Assembly (NCBI GenBank): GCA_021792365.1
Contig: JAJYUT010000002.1
Location: 640,313-704,312 of the forward strand
Reading direction: 5' to 3'
Length of the DNA stretch: 64,000 nucleotides
Origin: Pseudomonadota bacterium
GTDB taxonomy: Bacteria > Pseudomonadota > Alphaproteobacteria > Dongiales > Dongiaceae
The notes beneath the pieces are model-generated. The model did no database searches. It was given only the letters and a program-made list of their open reading frames with translations, and was not told the DNA's origin. Positions 7,790-15,336 of this stretch are shown here, one piece after another. Positions within the stretch are counted from its first letter, which is position 1. The number at the start of each line of letters is the position of its first letter. Position numbers and translations under genes: made by a program.

Positions 7790-8914
7790 TCAGCGCGCCG
7801 GCCCCTCCACCGACAACCTTCGCGCCAGGGCGGCCAGCAGATCGGTCTGAGTGATGAGGCCCTGCACGTGCATCTGCGCGTCAACAATGATGACGGCATG
7901 TTTCTGGCCATCGGTCAGAATCCGCACCAGGCTCACCGCCGGGTCGTCCGGCGCCGCCGTCGCCGGCGCCGAGACATGCTCGCCCACCCTGCCCGCACCC
8001 CGCGCAAGCTCGCGCAGCCCGACTGTCCCGACCAGGACCCGATGGTGGTCCAGCACCGGCAGGGTGCGGATGTTGTGCTCGATGAGCAATCGCCGGGCGC
8101 GATCCGGGTCGTCGTCCACGGTGACGCTCACCACGTCGCGCGACATGAGGTCCTTGCACAGGAGATCGCCGTGCGCCCGCGTCATTGCCTGCAGCTCCAC
8201 CTCCCGCAGGATGCGCCCGAGATCGTCTCGATCAATGTCAAAGGTCTCGTGCAGGTTGGCGAGCGCAGCGTCGACATCCTCCGGCCGAAAGCTGATGCGC
8301 CGCTGCGGCGGCATGTCCTGCGTGCCGTGCTGGCTGGCCGCGGTCGCAGCAGCGTGGTGCGGATAGGCGCGGCGGGTGAGCTTGTGGAACAGGATTCCGA
8401 GCCCCACCAGGAGGACCGAATTCAATGCCACCGGCGCGAGCGGGAACCAGAAGCCGAAACTCTCCACCTGCGCCCCGCCCATTGCCGCGATCAGCGCCGC
8501 GGCGCCACCTGGCGGATGCAGGCAACGCGCCAGCGACATGCCGGCGATGGCGAGCATGAGCGCCAGCCCCAGCGCCAGGACCGGCTCCGGCACCAGATGC
8601 GCGACGATGAGCCCGATGAGCGCCGACAGCGCATTGCCGCCGATGATCGGCCAGGGCTGCGCCAGCGGGCTGGCAGGAACGGCGAACAGCAGCACCGCGG
8701 ACGCGCCGACCGGCGCCACGATCAGCGGCAAATGCGGATCGTGCCGGAACAAGAATCCGCAGATCGCGGCCGTGCCGCACACGCCGATCAACGCGCCGAG
8801 GCAGGCGATCAGGCGATCCCGCAGGTTGGCGCCGGCCAGGATCGGGTGGAACAGGCGCGAGCCGGGCCTTGCCGACGGGCGCGCGTTGGAGATCTGCGGA
8901 TCGATCGAGGTCAT
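7790..8914 (-). CDS. HPP-family membrane protein with two CBS domains
   Basis: A 374-aa protein with an N-terminal HPP domain (about residues 20-175, several membrane helices, signature LHPPGGAAAL) followed by a linker and a C-terminal pair of CBS motifs (about 245-365; blocks LMSRDVVSV, LPVLD and GLITQTDLL). HPP proteins have been linked to nitrite transport in plastids and cyanobacteria; for bacterial HPP-CBS fusions the substrate is unknown. The CBS pair probably binds an adenine nucleotide and gates the membrane part. Confidence 0.85.
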   Translation of the reverse strand: MTSIDPQISNARPSARPGSRLFHPILAGANLRDRLIACLGALIGVCGTAAICGFLFRHDPHLPLIVAPVGASAVLLFAVPASPLAQPWPIIGGNALSALIGLIVAHLVPEPVLALGLALMLAIAGMSLARCLHPPGGAAALIAAMGGAQVESFGFWFPLAPVALNSVLLVGLGILFHKLTRRAYPHHAAATAASQHGTQDMPPQRRISFRPEDVDAALANLHETFDIDRDDLGRILREVELQAMTRAHGDLLCKDLMSRDVVSVTVDDDPDRARRLLIEHNIRTLPVLDHHRVLVGTVGLRELARGAGRVGEHVSAPATAAPDDPAVSLVRILTDGQKHAVIIVDAQMHVQGLITQTDLLAALARRLSVEGPAR

Positions 8915-9039
8915 ATGTATGCGGAAGGACGTATACGGACGGACGCGAGCACGTTGGTGGCAGGCGGTGCGCGCATTTACTGACCGATCCGCCTAGCGCA
9001 TTCAACCCCAATGCGCGAAGGGTAGCCTTGCACCCGGGG

Positions 9040-9099
9040 CACATTGCGCCACGCGTCGCGCCCTACACTGCGCCGCACATTGCGCCTTTCGCGGCTCCT
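9040..9099. repeat. Five degenerate 12-bp tandem units
   Basis: Five consecutive 12-base units read cacattgcgcca, cgcgtcgcgccc, tacactgcgccg, cacattgcgcct and ttcgcggctcct. Units 1 and 4 differ at one base only. They lie in the intergenic space before the EutQ-like cupin gene; no convincing gene uses them. Confidence 0.6.
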
Positions 9100-9139
9100 C
9101 GCTAGGTTGCCTCGCCGTCAATGCCTGGGAGAAGCAGCG

Positions 9140-9499
9140 ATGCCGGAATCGAACGTCATTCACTATCGCAAATCCGACATGGACTTCGCCGCCTACGGCG
9201 GGCCGCCGGGCGCGGCGACCATCGCGCGGCTGGTCGGGCCGGAATTGAGCAAGACCATGGGCGCCGGCATGGCGACCTTCGACGGCTGCTCGATCGAATG
9301 GACCGTCCTGTACGACGAGGTGATCGTGGTACTGGAGGGTACGTTCCGCCTGGTCGTCGCCAACCAGACGCATGTCTGCGCGCCCGGCGACGTGGTGTGG
9401 ATCCCGGAGAACACCCCGCTCAAATACGAGGGCGACAAGGCCAAGGTGTTCTACGTGCTGCATCCAGTCGACTGGCGGCAAAAGCACGGGTTGGCGTGA
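9140..9499 (+). CDS. EutQ-like cupin protein
   Basis: A 119-aa single-domain cupin related to EutQ of ethanolamine utilisation. Cupin motif 2 is visible around APGDVVWIPENTPLKY, and motif 1 is degenerate (VLEGTFRLVV), so metal binding is uncertain. Start is the ATG at 9140 after a GGAGAAGCAGCG ribosome-binding site. It ends seven bases before the start of a large flavin oxidoreductase and is certainly in the same operon, suggesting a joint role in amine or small-molecule catabolism. No other eut gene is nearby. Confidence 0.75.
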   Translation: MPESNVIHYRKSDMDFAAYGGPPGAATIARLVGPELSKTMGAGMATFDGCSIEWTVLYDEVIVVLEGTFRLVVANQTHVCAPGDVVWIPENTPLKYEGDKAKVFYVLHPVDWRQKHGLA

Positions 9500-9506
9500 G
9501 GCGATT

Positions 9507-11462
9507 TTGGCACCGTCCTCTCTCTCTCACCTGTTCTCGCCCATCCGCATCCGCGGGCTGGAGATCAAGAACCGCATCCTGTCCACCGGGCACGATACGA
9601 CGCTCATCACCGGCGGCGTGCCCAATGACGCGCTGATCGCCTATCACGAAGCGCGGGCGAAAGGCGGCGCCGGCCTGATCATCGTGCAGGCGGCCGGCAT
9701 CCACGAGACCGCGAAATACACCTCGCACGTGCTGATGGCGTCGGAGCAGAGCGTGCCGGGTTATCGCCGACTGGCGGAGACGGTGCACAAGCACGGTTGC
9801 AGGATCTTCGGGCAGCTGTTCCACCCGGGGCGCGAGATCATGGAAAGCCAGGACGGCAGCGCGCCGGTGGCCTATGCGCCGTCCGCCGTGCCCAACGAGC
9901 GCTTCCACGTCATGCCGCGGCCGATGAGCAAGGCGCTGATCGCCGAGGTGATCGAAGGCTACGGCGAGTCCGCACGGCGGCTGCGCGGCGCTGGATTGGA
10001 CGGACTCGAGATCGTCGCCAGCCACGGCTACCTGCCTGCGCAGTTCCTCAATTCGCGGATCAACCGGCGTGATGACGAGTATGGCGGCTCGTTCGAGAAC
10101 CGCCTGCGCTTCCTGCGCGAGGTCATCCACTCGGTGCGGGCGCATGTCGATGACGATACCATTGTCGGACTGCGGATCAGCGGCGACGAGAAGGACCCCG
10201 ATGGCCTCCAGGAATCCGAAAGCCTGCAGGCGATCGTCGCGCTTGACGGGCTGCTTGACTACGTGAACGTGATCGCCGGCTCCTCCGCCGGCATCGGCAG
10301 CGCGGTCCACATCGCGCCGCCCATGGCGATCGCCAACGCCTACGTCGCGCCCTTCGCGGCGGCGGTGAAGGCGAAAATCAAGGCAGCCGTGTTCGTCGCC
10401 GGCCGCATCAACCAGCCGCAGGACGCGGAAAAGGTGATCGCTTCGGGCCAGGCGGACATGGTCGGAATGACGCGCGCCATGATCTGCGACCCGGAGATGG
10501 CGGCGAAGGCCGAATCGGGAAGGCTGGATGACATACGCGCCTGCATCGCCTGCAACCAGGCCTGCATCGGGCATTTCCATCTGGGCTATCCGATCTCCTG
10601 CATCCAGCATCCGGAAACCGGGCGCGAGCTGACCTACGGCACGCTGCAGCCCGCGGCGCGCAAGAAGAAGATTCTCGTCGCTGGTGGCGGACCGGGCGGC
10701 ATGAAGGCGGCCGCGGTGGCCGCCGCGCGCGGTCACGATGTCACGCTCTATGAAGCGGGCGAGCGGCTCGGCGGCCAAGCGCTGCTGGCGCAGATGCTGC
10801 CCGGGCGCGCGGAGTTCGGCGGGATCGTCACCAATCTTTCCCGCGAGATGACCCTGGCCGGAGCGCGCGTCGCGCTGCGGACGGAGGTGACGCGCACGCT
10901 CGTGGAAGCCGAGAGGCCGGATGCGGTCATCATCGCCACCGGCGCCACGCCTCGCGCCGCGGAGATCGAGGGCGTCGAAAGCGCCCATGTGGTCAATGCC
11001 TGGCAGGTGATCCGGAACGAGGCCAATGTTGGCCAGTCGGTCGTGATCGCCGATTGGCGCTGCGACTGGATCGGACTGGGGGTGGCGGAAATGCTTGCGC
11101 GGCAGGGCTGCCGCGTGCGCCTCTGCGTCGACGGCTACATGGCGGGCCAGCGCATCCATCAATATGTGCGCGATCATTGGGTCGGAGAGCTGCACAAGCT
11201 GAGCGTCGAGATCGTGCCTTACGCGCGCATCTATGGGATCGACGGCAATACCGTTTATTTCCAGCACGCAACCAGCGGCGAGCCCATCGTCTTCGAAGAA
11301 GTCGACACCCTCGTCGCCTCGCTCGGCCATCATCGCGTGGCCGGGCTGGAGGATGAACTGGCCGGCTGGTCCGGCGCGGTGCACGTCATTGGCGATGCGC
11401 AGACGCCGCGCACCGCCGAGGAAGCCGTGCTGGAAGGATTGAAGGTGGCTGCCACGCTGTGA
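9507..11462 (+). CDS. Old-yellow-enzyme-type FMN/FAD/[4Fe-4S] oxidoreductase
   Basis: A 651-aa protein with the architecture of 2,4-dienoyl-CoA reductase, trimethylamine dehydrogenase and N-methylproline demethylase. An N-terminal FMN TIM barrel (about 1-345) is followed by a CIACNQAC-x11-C iron-sulphur cluster motif and a C-terminal dinucleotide-binding part (GGGPGGMKAA). The barrel N terminus LFSPIRIRGLEIKNRI is typical. Start is a TTG at 9507 (LAPSSLSHLFSPI); no in-frame ATG fits closer. The substrate cannot be told from sequence; the EutQ-like cupin upstream and the nearby Rid protein fit amine oxidation. Confidence 0.85.
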   Translation: MAPSSLSHLFSPIRIRGLEIKNRILSTGHDTTLITGGVPNDALIAYHEARAKGGAGLIIVQAAGIHETAKYTSHVLMASEQSVPGYRRLAETVHKHGCRIFGQLFHPGREIMESQDGSAPVAYAPSAVPNERFHVMPRPMSKALIAEVIEGYGESARRLRGAGLDGLEIVASHGYLPAQFLNSRINRRDDEYGGSFENRLRFLREVIHSVRAHVDDDTIVGLRISGDEKDPDGLQESESLQAIVALDGLLDYVNVIAGSSAGIGSAVHIAPPMAIANAYVAPFAAAVKAKIKAAVFVAGRINQPQDAEKVIASGQADMVGMTRAMICDPEMAAKAESGRLDDIRACIACNQACIGHFHLGYPISCIQHPETGRELTYGTLQPAARKKKILVAGGGPGGMKAAAVAAARGHDVTLYEAGERLGGQALLAQMLPGRAEFGGIVTNLSREMTLAGARVALRTEVTRTLVEAERPDAVIIATGATPRAAEIEGVESAHVVNAWQVIRNEANVGQSVVIADWRCDWIGLGVAEMLARQGCRVRLCVDGYMAGQRIHQYVRDHWVGELHKLSVEIVPYARIYGIDGNTVYFQHATSGEPIVFEEVDTLVASLGHHRVAGLEDELAGWSGAVHVIGDAQTPRTAEEAVLEGLKVAATL

Positions 11463-11487
11463 GGCGTGGCGCACCGCCGCCATTCGA

Positions 11488-11886
11488 TCAGGTGGCCTGG
11501 GGAAGGCGCGCGATGACCTTGATCTCAAAGTCGAAGCCCGCCAGCCAGTTCACGCCCACCGCGGTCCAGTTCGGATAGGGCGGCTCACCGAATGCCTTCT
11601 GCTTGGCCGCCAAGACGGCCTCGAACTGCGTGGCCGGGTCGGTGTGGAAGGAGGTTACGTCGACGACGTCGTCGAACGTGCAACCGGCCGCCTTCAGCAC
11701 CGCCGCGAGATTGTTGAAGGCAAGCTGGACCTGCTTCTCGAAGACCGGCTCGGGCGAACCGTCTTCACGGCTGCCGACCTGGCCCGAGACGAACAGAAAG
11801 TCGCCGGATCGGATCGCCGCCGAATAGCGGTTGATTTCGTAAAGCGCCTGCCGGCCGGCAGGAAAGATCGCATCGCGTTTGGTCAT
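11488..11886 (-). CDS. RidA/YjgF-family protein without catalytic Arg
   Basis: A 132-aa Rid-family trimeric protein; RidA members hydrolyse reactive enamines and imines. The fold motifs GDFLFVSGQVG and FNNLAAVLKAAG are clear. The RidA catalytic arginine sits in a PARSCVEV-type motif, but here the aligned block reads PNWTAVGV, with Trp in place of Arg. This puts it in one of the Rid subgroups without proven deaminase activity. The second of two adjacent ATGs is chosen because GGAG lies six bases before it. It converges with the flavin oxidoreductase gene. Confidence 0.85.
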   Translation of the reverse strand: MTKRDAIFPAGRQALYEINRYSAAIRSGDFLFVSGQVGSREDGSPEPVFEKQVQLAFNNLAAVLKAAGCTFDDVVDVTSFHTDPATQFEAVLAAKQKAFGEPPYPNWTAVGVNWLAGFDFEIKVIARLPQAT

Positions 11887-11922
11887 CATTCACTCCTATG
11901 TCGAGGTAACGTCGCCGCCGCT

Positions 11923-12237
11923 TCATGAAACGCGGCGCACCTGCAGGCCGAACTCCTTCAGGCGGCGCAGCGCATAACCGGGCTCGATCAGGCTGTCCGG
12001 CAAGTAGAGCCCGGGTTCTAGCTTGGCGCCGCCGGCAAGGTCCGGCCGGGTCAGGTCGACCGCCACGGCCTCCGCATTGCCGACTTCCTGCGCAATCTTC
12101 TCCGCGCGGTTCACATTGCGTCCGCCGATCGCGATGGGAAGATCGGAGTGAAGCCGGCGCAGGGTCCTGGCGGCCTGGGAGCCGACGAGTCCCGAACCGC
12201 CGACGATGAGCGCGGGTTGAAGTGCGCTGGCTGACAT
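11923..12237 (-). pseudogene. Internally deleted saccharopine-dehydrogenase-like protein
   Basis: The first ~70 codons are the Rossmann start of a saccharopine-dehydrogenase-type NAD(P) protein (ALIVGGSGLVGSQAARTL, then GGRNVNRAEKIA and VAVDLTRPDL). The last ~33 (LEPGLYLPDSLIEPGYALRR) look like the extreme C terminus of the same family, whose members are usually about 350-400 aa. The frame stays open across the junction near base 12,025, so the lesion appears to be a large in-frame deletion. A short protein could still be made. It is divergent from a TetR gene, with paired operators over the common promoter region, and was probably the TetR target. Confidence 0.65.
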
Positions 12238-12249
12238 GGCATATCTCCG

Positions 12250-12276
12250 TTACCGTTGGTAAGTTACCAATGGTAA
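12250..12276. promoter_or_regulatory. Tandem palindromic TetR-type operators
   Basis: Two 13-base inverted repeats lie back to back with one base between: TTACCGTTGGTAA at 12250-12262 and TTACCAATGGTAA at 12264-12276. Each has perfect TTACC/GGTAA arms. They sit between the divergent starts of the TetR gene (12322) and the remnant dehydrogenase (12237), where a TetR protein would control both. Cognate binding is inferred from position. Confidence 0.75.
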
Positions 12277-12321
12277 TCGGATGGAAGACTTTCAACCGCG
12301 ACCGCTCTGTGGGATTGAGAA

Positions 12322-12927
12322 ATGGGGAAACCGCCACGCCGATCCAAAGCGGCGGCGAAGAAGCTTTCGAAGCCAGCGCGTCGCGCGCAACTGCTCGCGA
12401 CAGCACACACGATCGTGCGCGAGGAAGGCACGGACGCGCTGACACTCGGCCATCTCGCCGAGCGGGCGGGCGTGAGCAAGCCGATCGCCTACGAGCATTT
12501 CGAGACGCGCGCCGGCCTGCTGATCGCGCTTTACCAGGAGATCGACGACCGGCAGGTCGCCGCTCTGAAGGATGCGCTGAAGCGAACCAAGCCGCGTCTG
12601 CAGGATGTCGCCCGCGTGATCGGCAGGGCCCACGTCGAATGCTGCCTGGCGATCGGCCGGGAATCGCAGGCGATTTCCGCGGCCCTCCGTGGGGACGAGC
12701 AAACCGAGAAGTTCCAGCAATCGCTGATCCACCGATATGCAGCGATCTACTGCGATGCGCTGGCGCCCTATACCAAACTGTCGCGGGAAGAGCTTCGCCT
12801 GCGTTGCCTTGCGCTGATCGGCGCGAGCGATGCGATCACCAGGGAGATGAGCAGCGGCCGCACCAGCCCGGGCGCCGCGGCGTCGACATTGGCATCGCTC
12901 ATCAGCGCATCCCTGGAATCAAAATGA
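12322..12927 (+). CDS. TetR/AcrR-family transcriptional regulator
   Basis: A 201-aa regulator with an N-terminal helix-turn-helix (TLGHLAERAGVSKPIAYEHFETRAGLL, read as separate helices around residues 48-75) and a variable all-helical ligand domain behind it. The Lys/Arg-rich first 20 residues are an extension seen in some family members. It faces the truncated dehydrogenase gene, and twin palindromes in the shared promoter suggest autoregulation. The stop codon overlaps the left arm of a strong hairpin (12926-12956). Confidence 0.88.
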   Translation: MGKPPRRSKAAAKKLSKPARRAQLLATAHTIVREEGTDALTLGHLAERAGVSKPIAYEHFETRAGLLIALYQEIDDRQVAALKDALKRTKPRLQDVARVIGRAHVECCLAIGRESQAISAALRGDEQTEKFQQSLIHRYAAIYCDALAPYTKLSREELRLRCLALIGASDAITREMSSGRTSPGAAASTLASLISASLESK

Positions 12928-12956
12928 CGGCCGCACGTCGGAGAAGTGCGGCCGTC
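12926..12956 (-). terminator. Hairpin terminator after the 62-aa gene
   Basis: GACGGCCGCAC (12926-12936) pairs perfectly with GTGCGGCCGTC (12946-12956): 11 base pairs with a nine-base loop. On the minus strand the stem is followed by ATTTTG, fitting factor-independent termination of the small minus-strand gene ending at 12990. It also overlaps the end of the tetR gene and may stop transcription from that side less efficiently. Confidence 0.7.
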
Positions 12957-12989
12957 GAGGTGGAGGATAGGAGAGGGTACTCGGTCGAA

Positions 12990-13178
12990 CTAGCAGGCCC
13001 GGTGAACAATGTTGCCGGAAGACTCCGCCGACGCACGCGCCGGACCGGCGCCGGTGACGTGCTCGGGCGCGATATTGGGCCAGTCGGCGAGGGCGCTGGT
13101 GTCCCAATCGACTGCGTCGGGCGAGCCGGCCTCCAGCAGGCCGGCGAGGGATTGGCTGCGTGCGATGGCATCCATCAT
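12990..13178 (-). CDS. Small protein of unknown function (62 aa)
   Basis: An orphan 62-aa frame starting MMDAIARSQSLAGLLEAG and ending in Cys. I recognise no family. It is supported as a gene by a good ribosome-binding site (GAGGAG nine bases before the ATG) and by a strong hairpin with a T-tract placed 34 bases after its stop. The composition is acidic in the middle (DAVDWDTSALADW), with no membrane segment or signal peptide. A leaderless peptide or regulatory small protein are both possible. Confidence 0.45.
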   Translation of the reverse strand: MMDAIARSQSLAGLLEAGSPDAVDWDTSALADWPNIAPEHVTGAGPARASAESSGNIVHRAC

Positions 13179-13321
13179 GTGGCGCGCTCCTCGGTCTTCA
13201 AAGCGCGGCGGTCCAGCGAACCGCCTCTCCGCATGAAGGCAGCCTGACTCCCGAAGCTTTAATTTTCGTTAAAATGCGGGGAAAATTGGCCCTATCCGAG
13301 AAGGCACTGCACAGGTGCCTC

Positions 13322-13723
13322 CTATTCCGCCTGCGTCGCATAGGCCGCCGCGGCCGTGCTCGCGCGCCGGGCCGCGACGCGCCGGGACCACTCAACAACC
13401 TTGCTCTCGCGCCGGACCGGGCGGCGCCGCATGCCGACGCCAGGATGCGTGAGGGCTACTGTCTGGACCAGGGCGTGTTGCCAGTCGATGCCGTATTCCT
13501 CGACCCAGATACGGTTCGCCTGAACGGCGGCGAGGTCTGACGGCTCCGGCATCGCCTTCTTGATGTCGAACAGGACCGCGCACATCTCGCGCGCGCCGGC
13601 CGTCGCCCGCTCGATCGCAAGCTGCATGGAAGGAGCTCGTCCCGTGATTCCGACAAAGTCCGGCAGTACCGCCACCCAGCCGCCCGAGGGATGCTGGAGC
13701 GCCACAACCAGGTAATCGACCAT
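13322..13723 (-). CDS. HicB-like protein without HicA partner
   Basis: A 133-aa protein whose first 70 residues (VDYLVVALQHPSGGWVAVLPDF, then GITGRAPSMQLAIERATAGA) follow the HicB antitoxin pattern: a beta strand, G-W-V-A-x-x-P-D, then a helix of repeated Ala. The second half is basic with RRRPVRRE and no clear DNA-binding ribbon-helix-helix. No HicA toxin (a ~60-aa double-stranded RNA-binding-like protein) is adjacent, so a toxin-antitoxin role is doubtful. Start is the ATG at 13721-13723. Confidence 0.6.
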   Translation of the reverse strand: MVDYLVVALQHPSGGWVAVLPDFVGITGRAPSMQLAIERATAGAREMCAVLFDIKKAMPEPSDLAAVQANRIWVEEYGIDWQHALVQTVALTHPGVGMRRRPVRRESKVVEWSRRVAARRASTAAAAYATQAE

Positions 13724-13823
13724 ACCGCCTCCGATCGCCGCACAAGGGGACCATCGGCTGGACTGCCAGCAGTCCGGCCCCGTTTCTCCCCCGACTTTTT
13801 GAATCACTCCAGACGGACAGCGT

Positions 13824-14033
13824 TCACCCGCTGCCCATGATCCGGCCTATATCGTCCGCGATCCGCTGCCAGTGCACGACGGCACGCCGCAGCTCCTCGT
13901 ATTGCTGGATCGACGGCATCCTGCGGGCATGGCCGGCGATCTGAATATCTTTTCCGATCCGGATGATATCGATGCGCGCCTTGCCTTCCAGCTCCATCGC
14001 GCGCATCAGACCGTCGATGTTTTTCGCATTCAT
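13824..14033 (-). CDS. Small hypothetical protein (69 aa)
   Basis: A mostly helical 69-aa protein beginning MNAKNIDGLMRAMELEGKA. I do not recognise a family; it lacks the HicA motif, so it is not the missing partner of the HicB-like gene 100 bases downstream. GAGGGGACCGAA before the ATG is an acceptable ribosome-binding site. Charged helices (EELRRAVVHWQRIADDIG) suggest an amphipathic, soluble protein. Confidence 0.45.
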   Translation of the reverse strand: MNAKNIDGLMRAMELEGKARIDIIRIGKDIQIAGHARRMPSIQQYEELRRAVVHWQRIADDIGRIMGSG

Positions 14034-14313
14034 TTCGGTCCCCTCGCCTCAAGCGGAATCAAGCGCCGGAGTCCGCGGCCCGATACAACCGCTGCCACGG
14101 AAGGCGGCAGCGCATCTTTCCGCCGGCGACCATAATGCAGAATGCGTCCCCGGGGTTCCCCGCTGGCGTGCCAAATCTGCCGCGCCAACGCGCGGGGGGC
14201 TTGCCGGACGTGGCTGAGGGCGGGTTTCCGCACGCGAAACCGCTAGGCCGCGCGAAGCCCTAGGATAATCTTCCGCCAGACGTAACCGCGGTGAAATCAG
14301 GAACCGGGCAAAT
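14034..14313. other. Non-coding stretch, nothing recognised
   Basis: About 280 bases between the 69-aa gene and the EamA transporter stop. Neither strand holds an open frame with coding character, and I see no tRNA, riboswitch or terminator with a T-tract. Confidence 0.4.
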
Positions 14314-15252
14314 TCAGGAGCCGGGCGAGCCCTCGGCGGCGGCCCTCGCCCGCAGCAGCCGCCACTCGCACCAGGCGACGCCACCCACCACCAGCGCGCC
14401 GCCGGCGATTTGCGCCGGGGTCGGCGCTTGGCCGCCGACCGCGAGCAGCGTGACCGCCACGATCGGCACGAGATTGGTGTAGAGCGAGGCGACGACCAGG
14501 TTGGTCTTGGAGACGCCGAAGTTCCACAGCAGCAAGCCAACCACCACCGAGCCCGCGATCATCCAGATGAAAATACCAATATCCCAACCGCGCGGCATGG
14601 CAGGCACGTCGTGAGCCCAGCCGAGTTCGCACGCCAGGAAGTAGCCGATGATGAGCGGCACCGCCCCATGCGCCATGGTGTTCGCGGCCTTGCGCAATTG
14701 CGACCAGCCGCCCAGCCAGCGTTGGACCGCGACGGAATACCAGGCCCAAAGGCCGGAGGCGATCAGCACCAGAAATTCGCCGCCGCGCAGTTCGAGGCTG
14801 AGATCGCCACCCGACCAATCGATGCTCGCCAGGGCGCAGCCGATGACCGCCAGAACCACCGCCGACGTCAAGCGCCGGTCGAACGGAATGCGGAAGATCA
14901 GGCCGCCGATGAGAGCGGCGATCACCGGGTTGGCCGCACTCAGCACCGCGGCGATCACCGGATTCGCATGGGCGACGCCGATCGTATAGAGGAACGCGAA
15001 GCCGCCCAGGCCGAGCCAACCCGGCACCAAGGCCCGCCACATCGCCGGCCGCACGGCCGGACGCTCGAAACCCTCGGCGATCCAGAGCGCGGCATAGAGC
15101 AGAGGCACGCCTCCGACATAGCGCACCGCGCCGAGAAAGAACGGATCCCAGGTCTGCGCCAGATAGGCGATGACCGGGATCATCGTGCCCCAGGCACAGG
15201 CCACCGCCACCAGGGCGAGGTTGCCGAGCTTGCGCTGATCTATCGAAGACAT
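14314..15252 (-). CDS. EamA/DMT-family transporter
   Basis: A 312-aa inner-membrane protein with two EamA repeats (about residues 8-135 and 145-290) and roughly ten hydrophobic segments. WGTMIPVIAYLAQTWDP begins repeat 1, and NFGVSKTNLVVASLYTNLVP in repeat 2 is a typical late motif. Such carriers export amino acids or other metabolites; the substrate is unknown. The start is taken at MSSIDQRKLG (15250-15252), because an upstream in-frame ATG would lie in the rpsD terminator region. Confidence 0.87.
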   Translation of the reverse strand: MSSIDQRKLGNLALVAVACAWGTMIPVIAYLAQTWDPFFLGAVRYVGGVPLLYAALWIAEGFERPAVRPAMWRALVPGWLGLGGFAFLYTIGVAHANPVIAAVLSAANPVIAALIGGLIFRIPFDRRLTSAVVLAVIGCALASIDWSGGDLSLELRGGEFLVLIASGLWAWYSVAVQRWLGGWSQLRKAANTMAHGAVPLIIGYFLACELGWAHDVPAMPRGWDIGIFIWMIAGSVVVGLLLWNFGVSKTNLVVASLYTNLVPIVAVTLLAVGGQAPTPAQIAGGALVVGGVAWCEWRLLRARAAAEGSPGS

Positions 15253-15281
15253 GACACCAGGAAGAGCCGTTGGCCGCACGC

Positions 15282-15312
15282 AAAAAGGCCCGCCGGCTGA
15301 GCGGCGGGCCTT
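15282..15312 (-). terminator. Rho-independent terminator of rpsD
   Basis: AAGGCCCGCCG (15285-15295) pairs perfectly with CGGCGGGCCTT (15302-15312) around a six-base loop. On the minus strand the stem is followed by TTTTT, directly after the rpsD stop. Confidence 0.9.
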
Positions 15313-15336
15313 GCTGCGCTCACACAATCCTGTCCG

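Noticed and set aside
5766-7850. Long plus-strand open frame antisense to purB
   Set aside because: Arg- and Leu-rich translation with no domain; produced by the GC-rich third positions of purB. The same holds for the long antisense frames over the flavin oxidoreductase (9420-11528), pyrC (31355-32962), topA (35751-37751), rnr (38832-40727), the PAS kinase (43766-45535) and aspS (53861-55813).
13322-14033. HicAB-type toxin-antitoxin pair
   Set aside because: The HicB-like protein has no adjacent HicA; the neighbouring 69-aa protein lacks HicA features.
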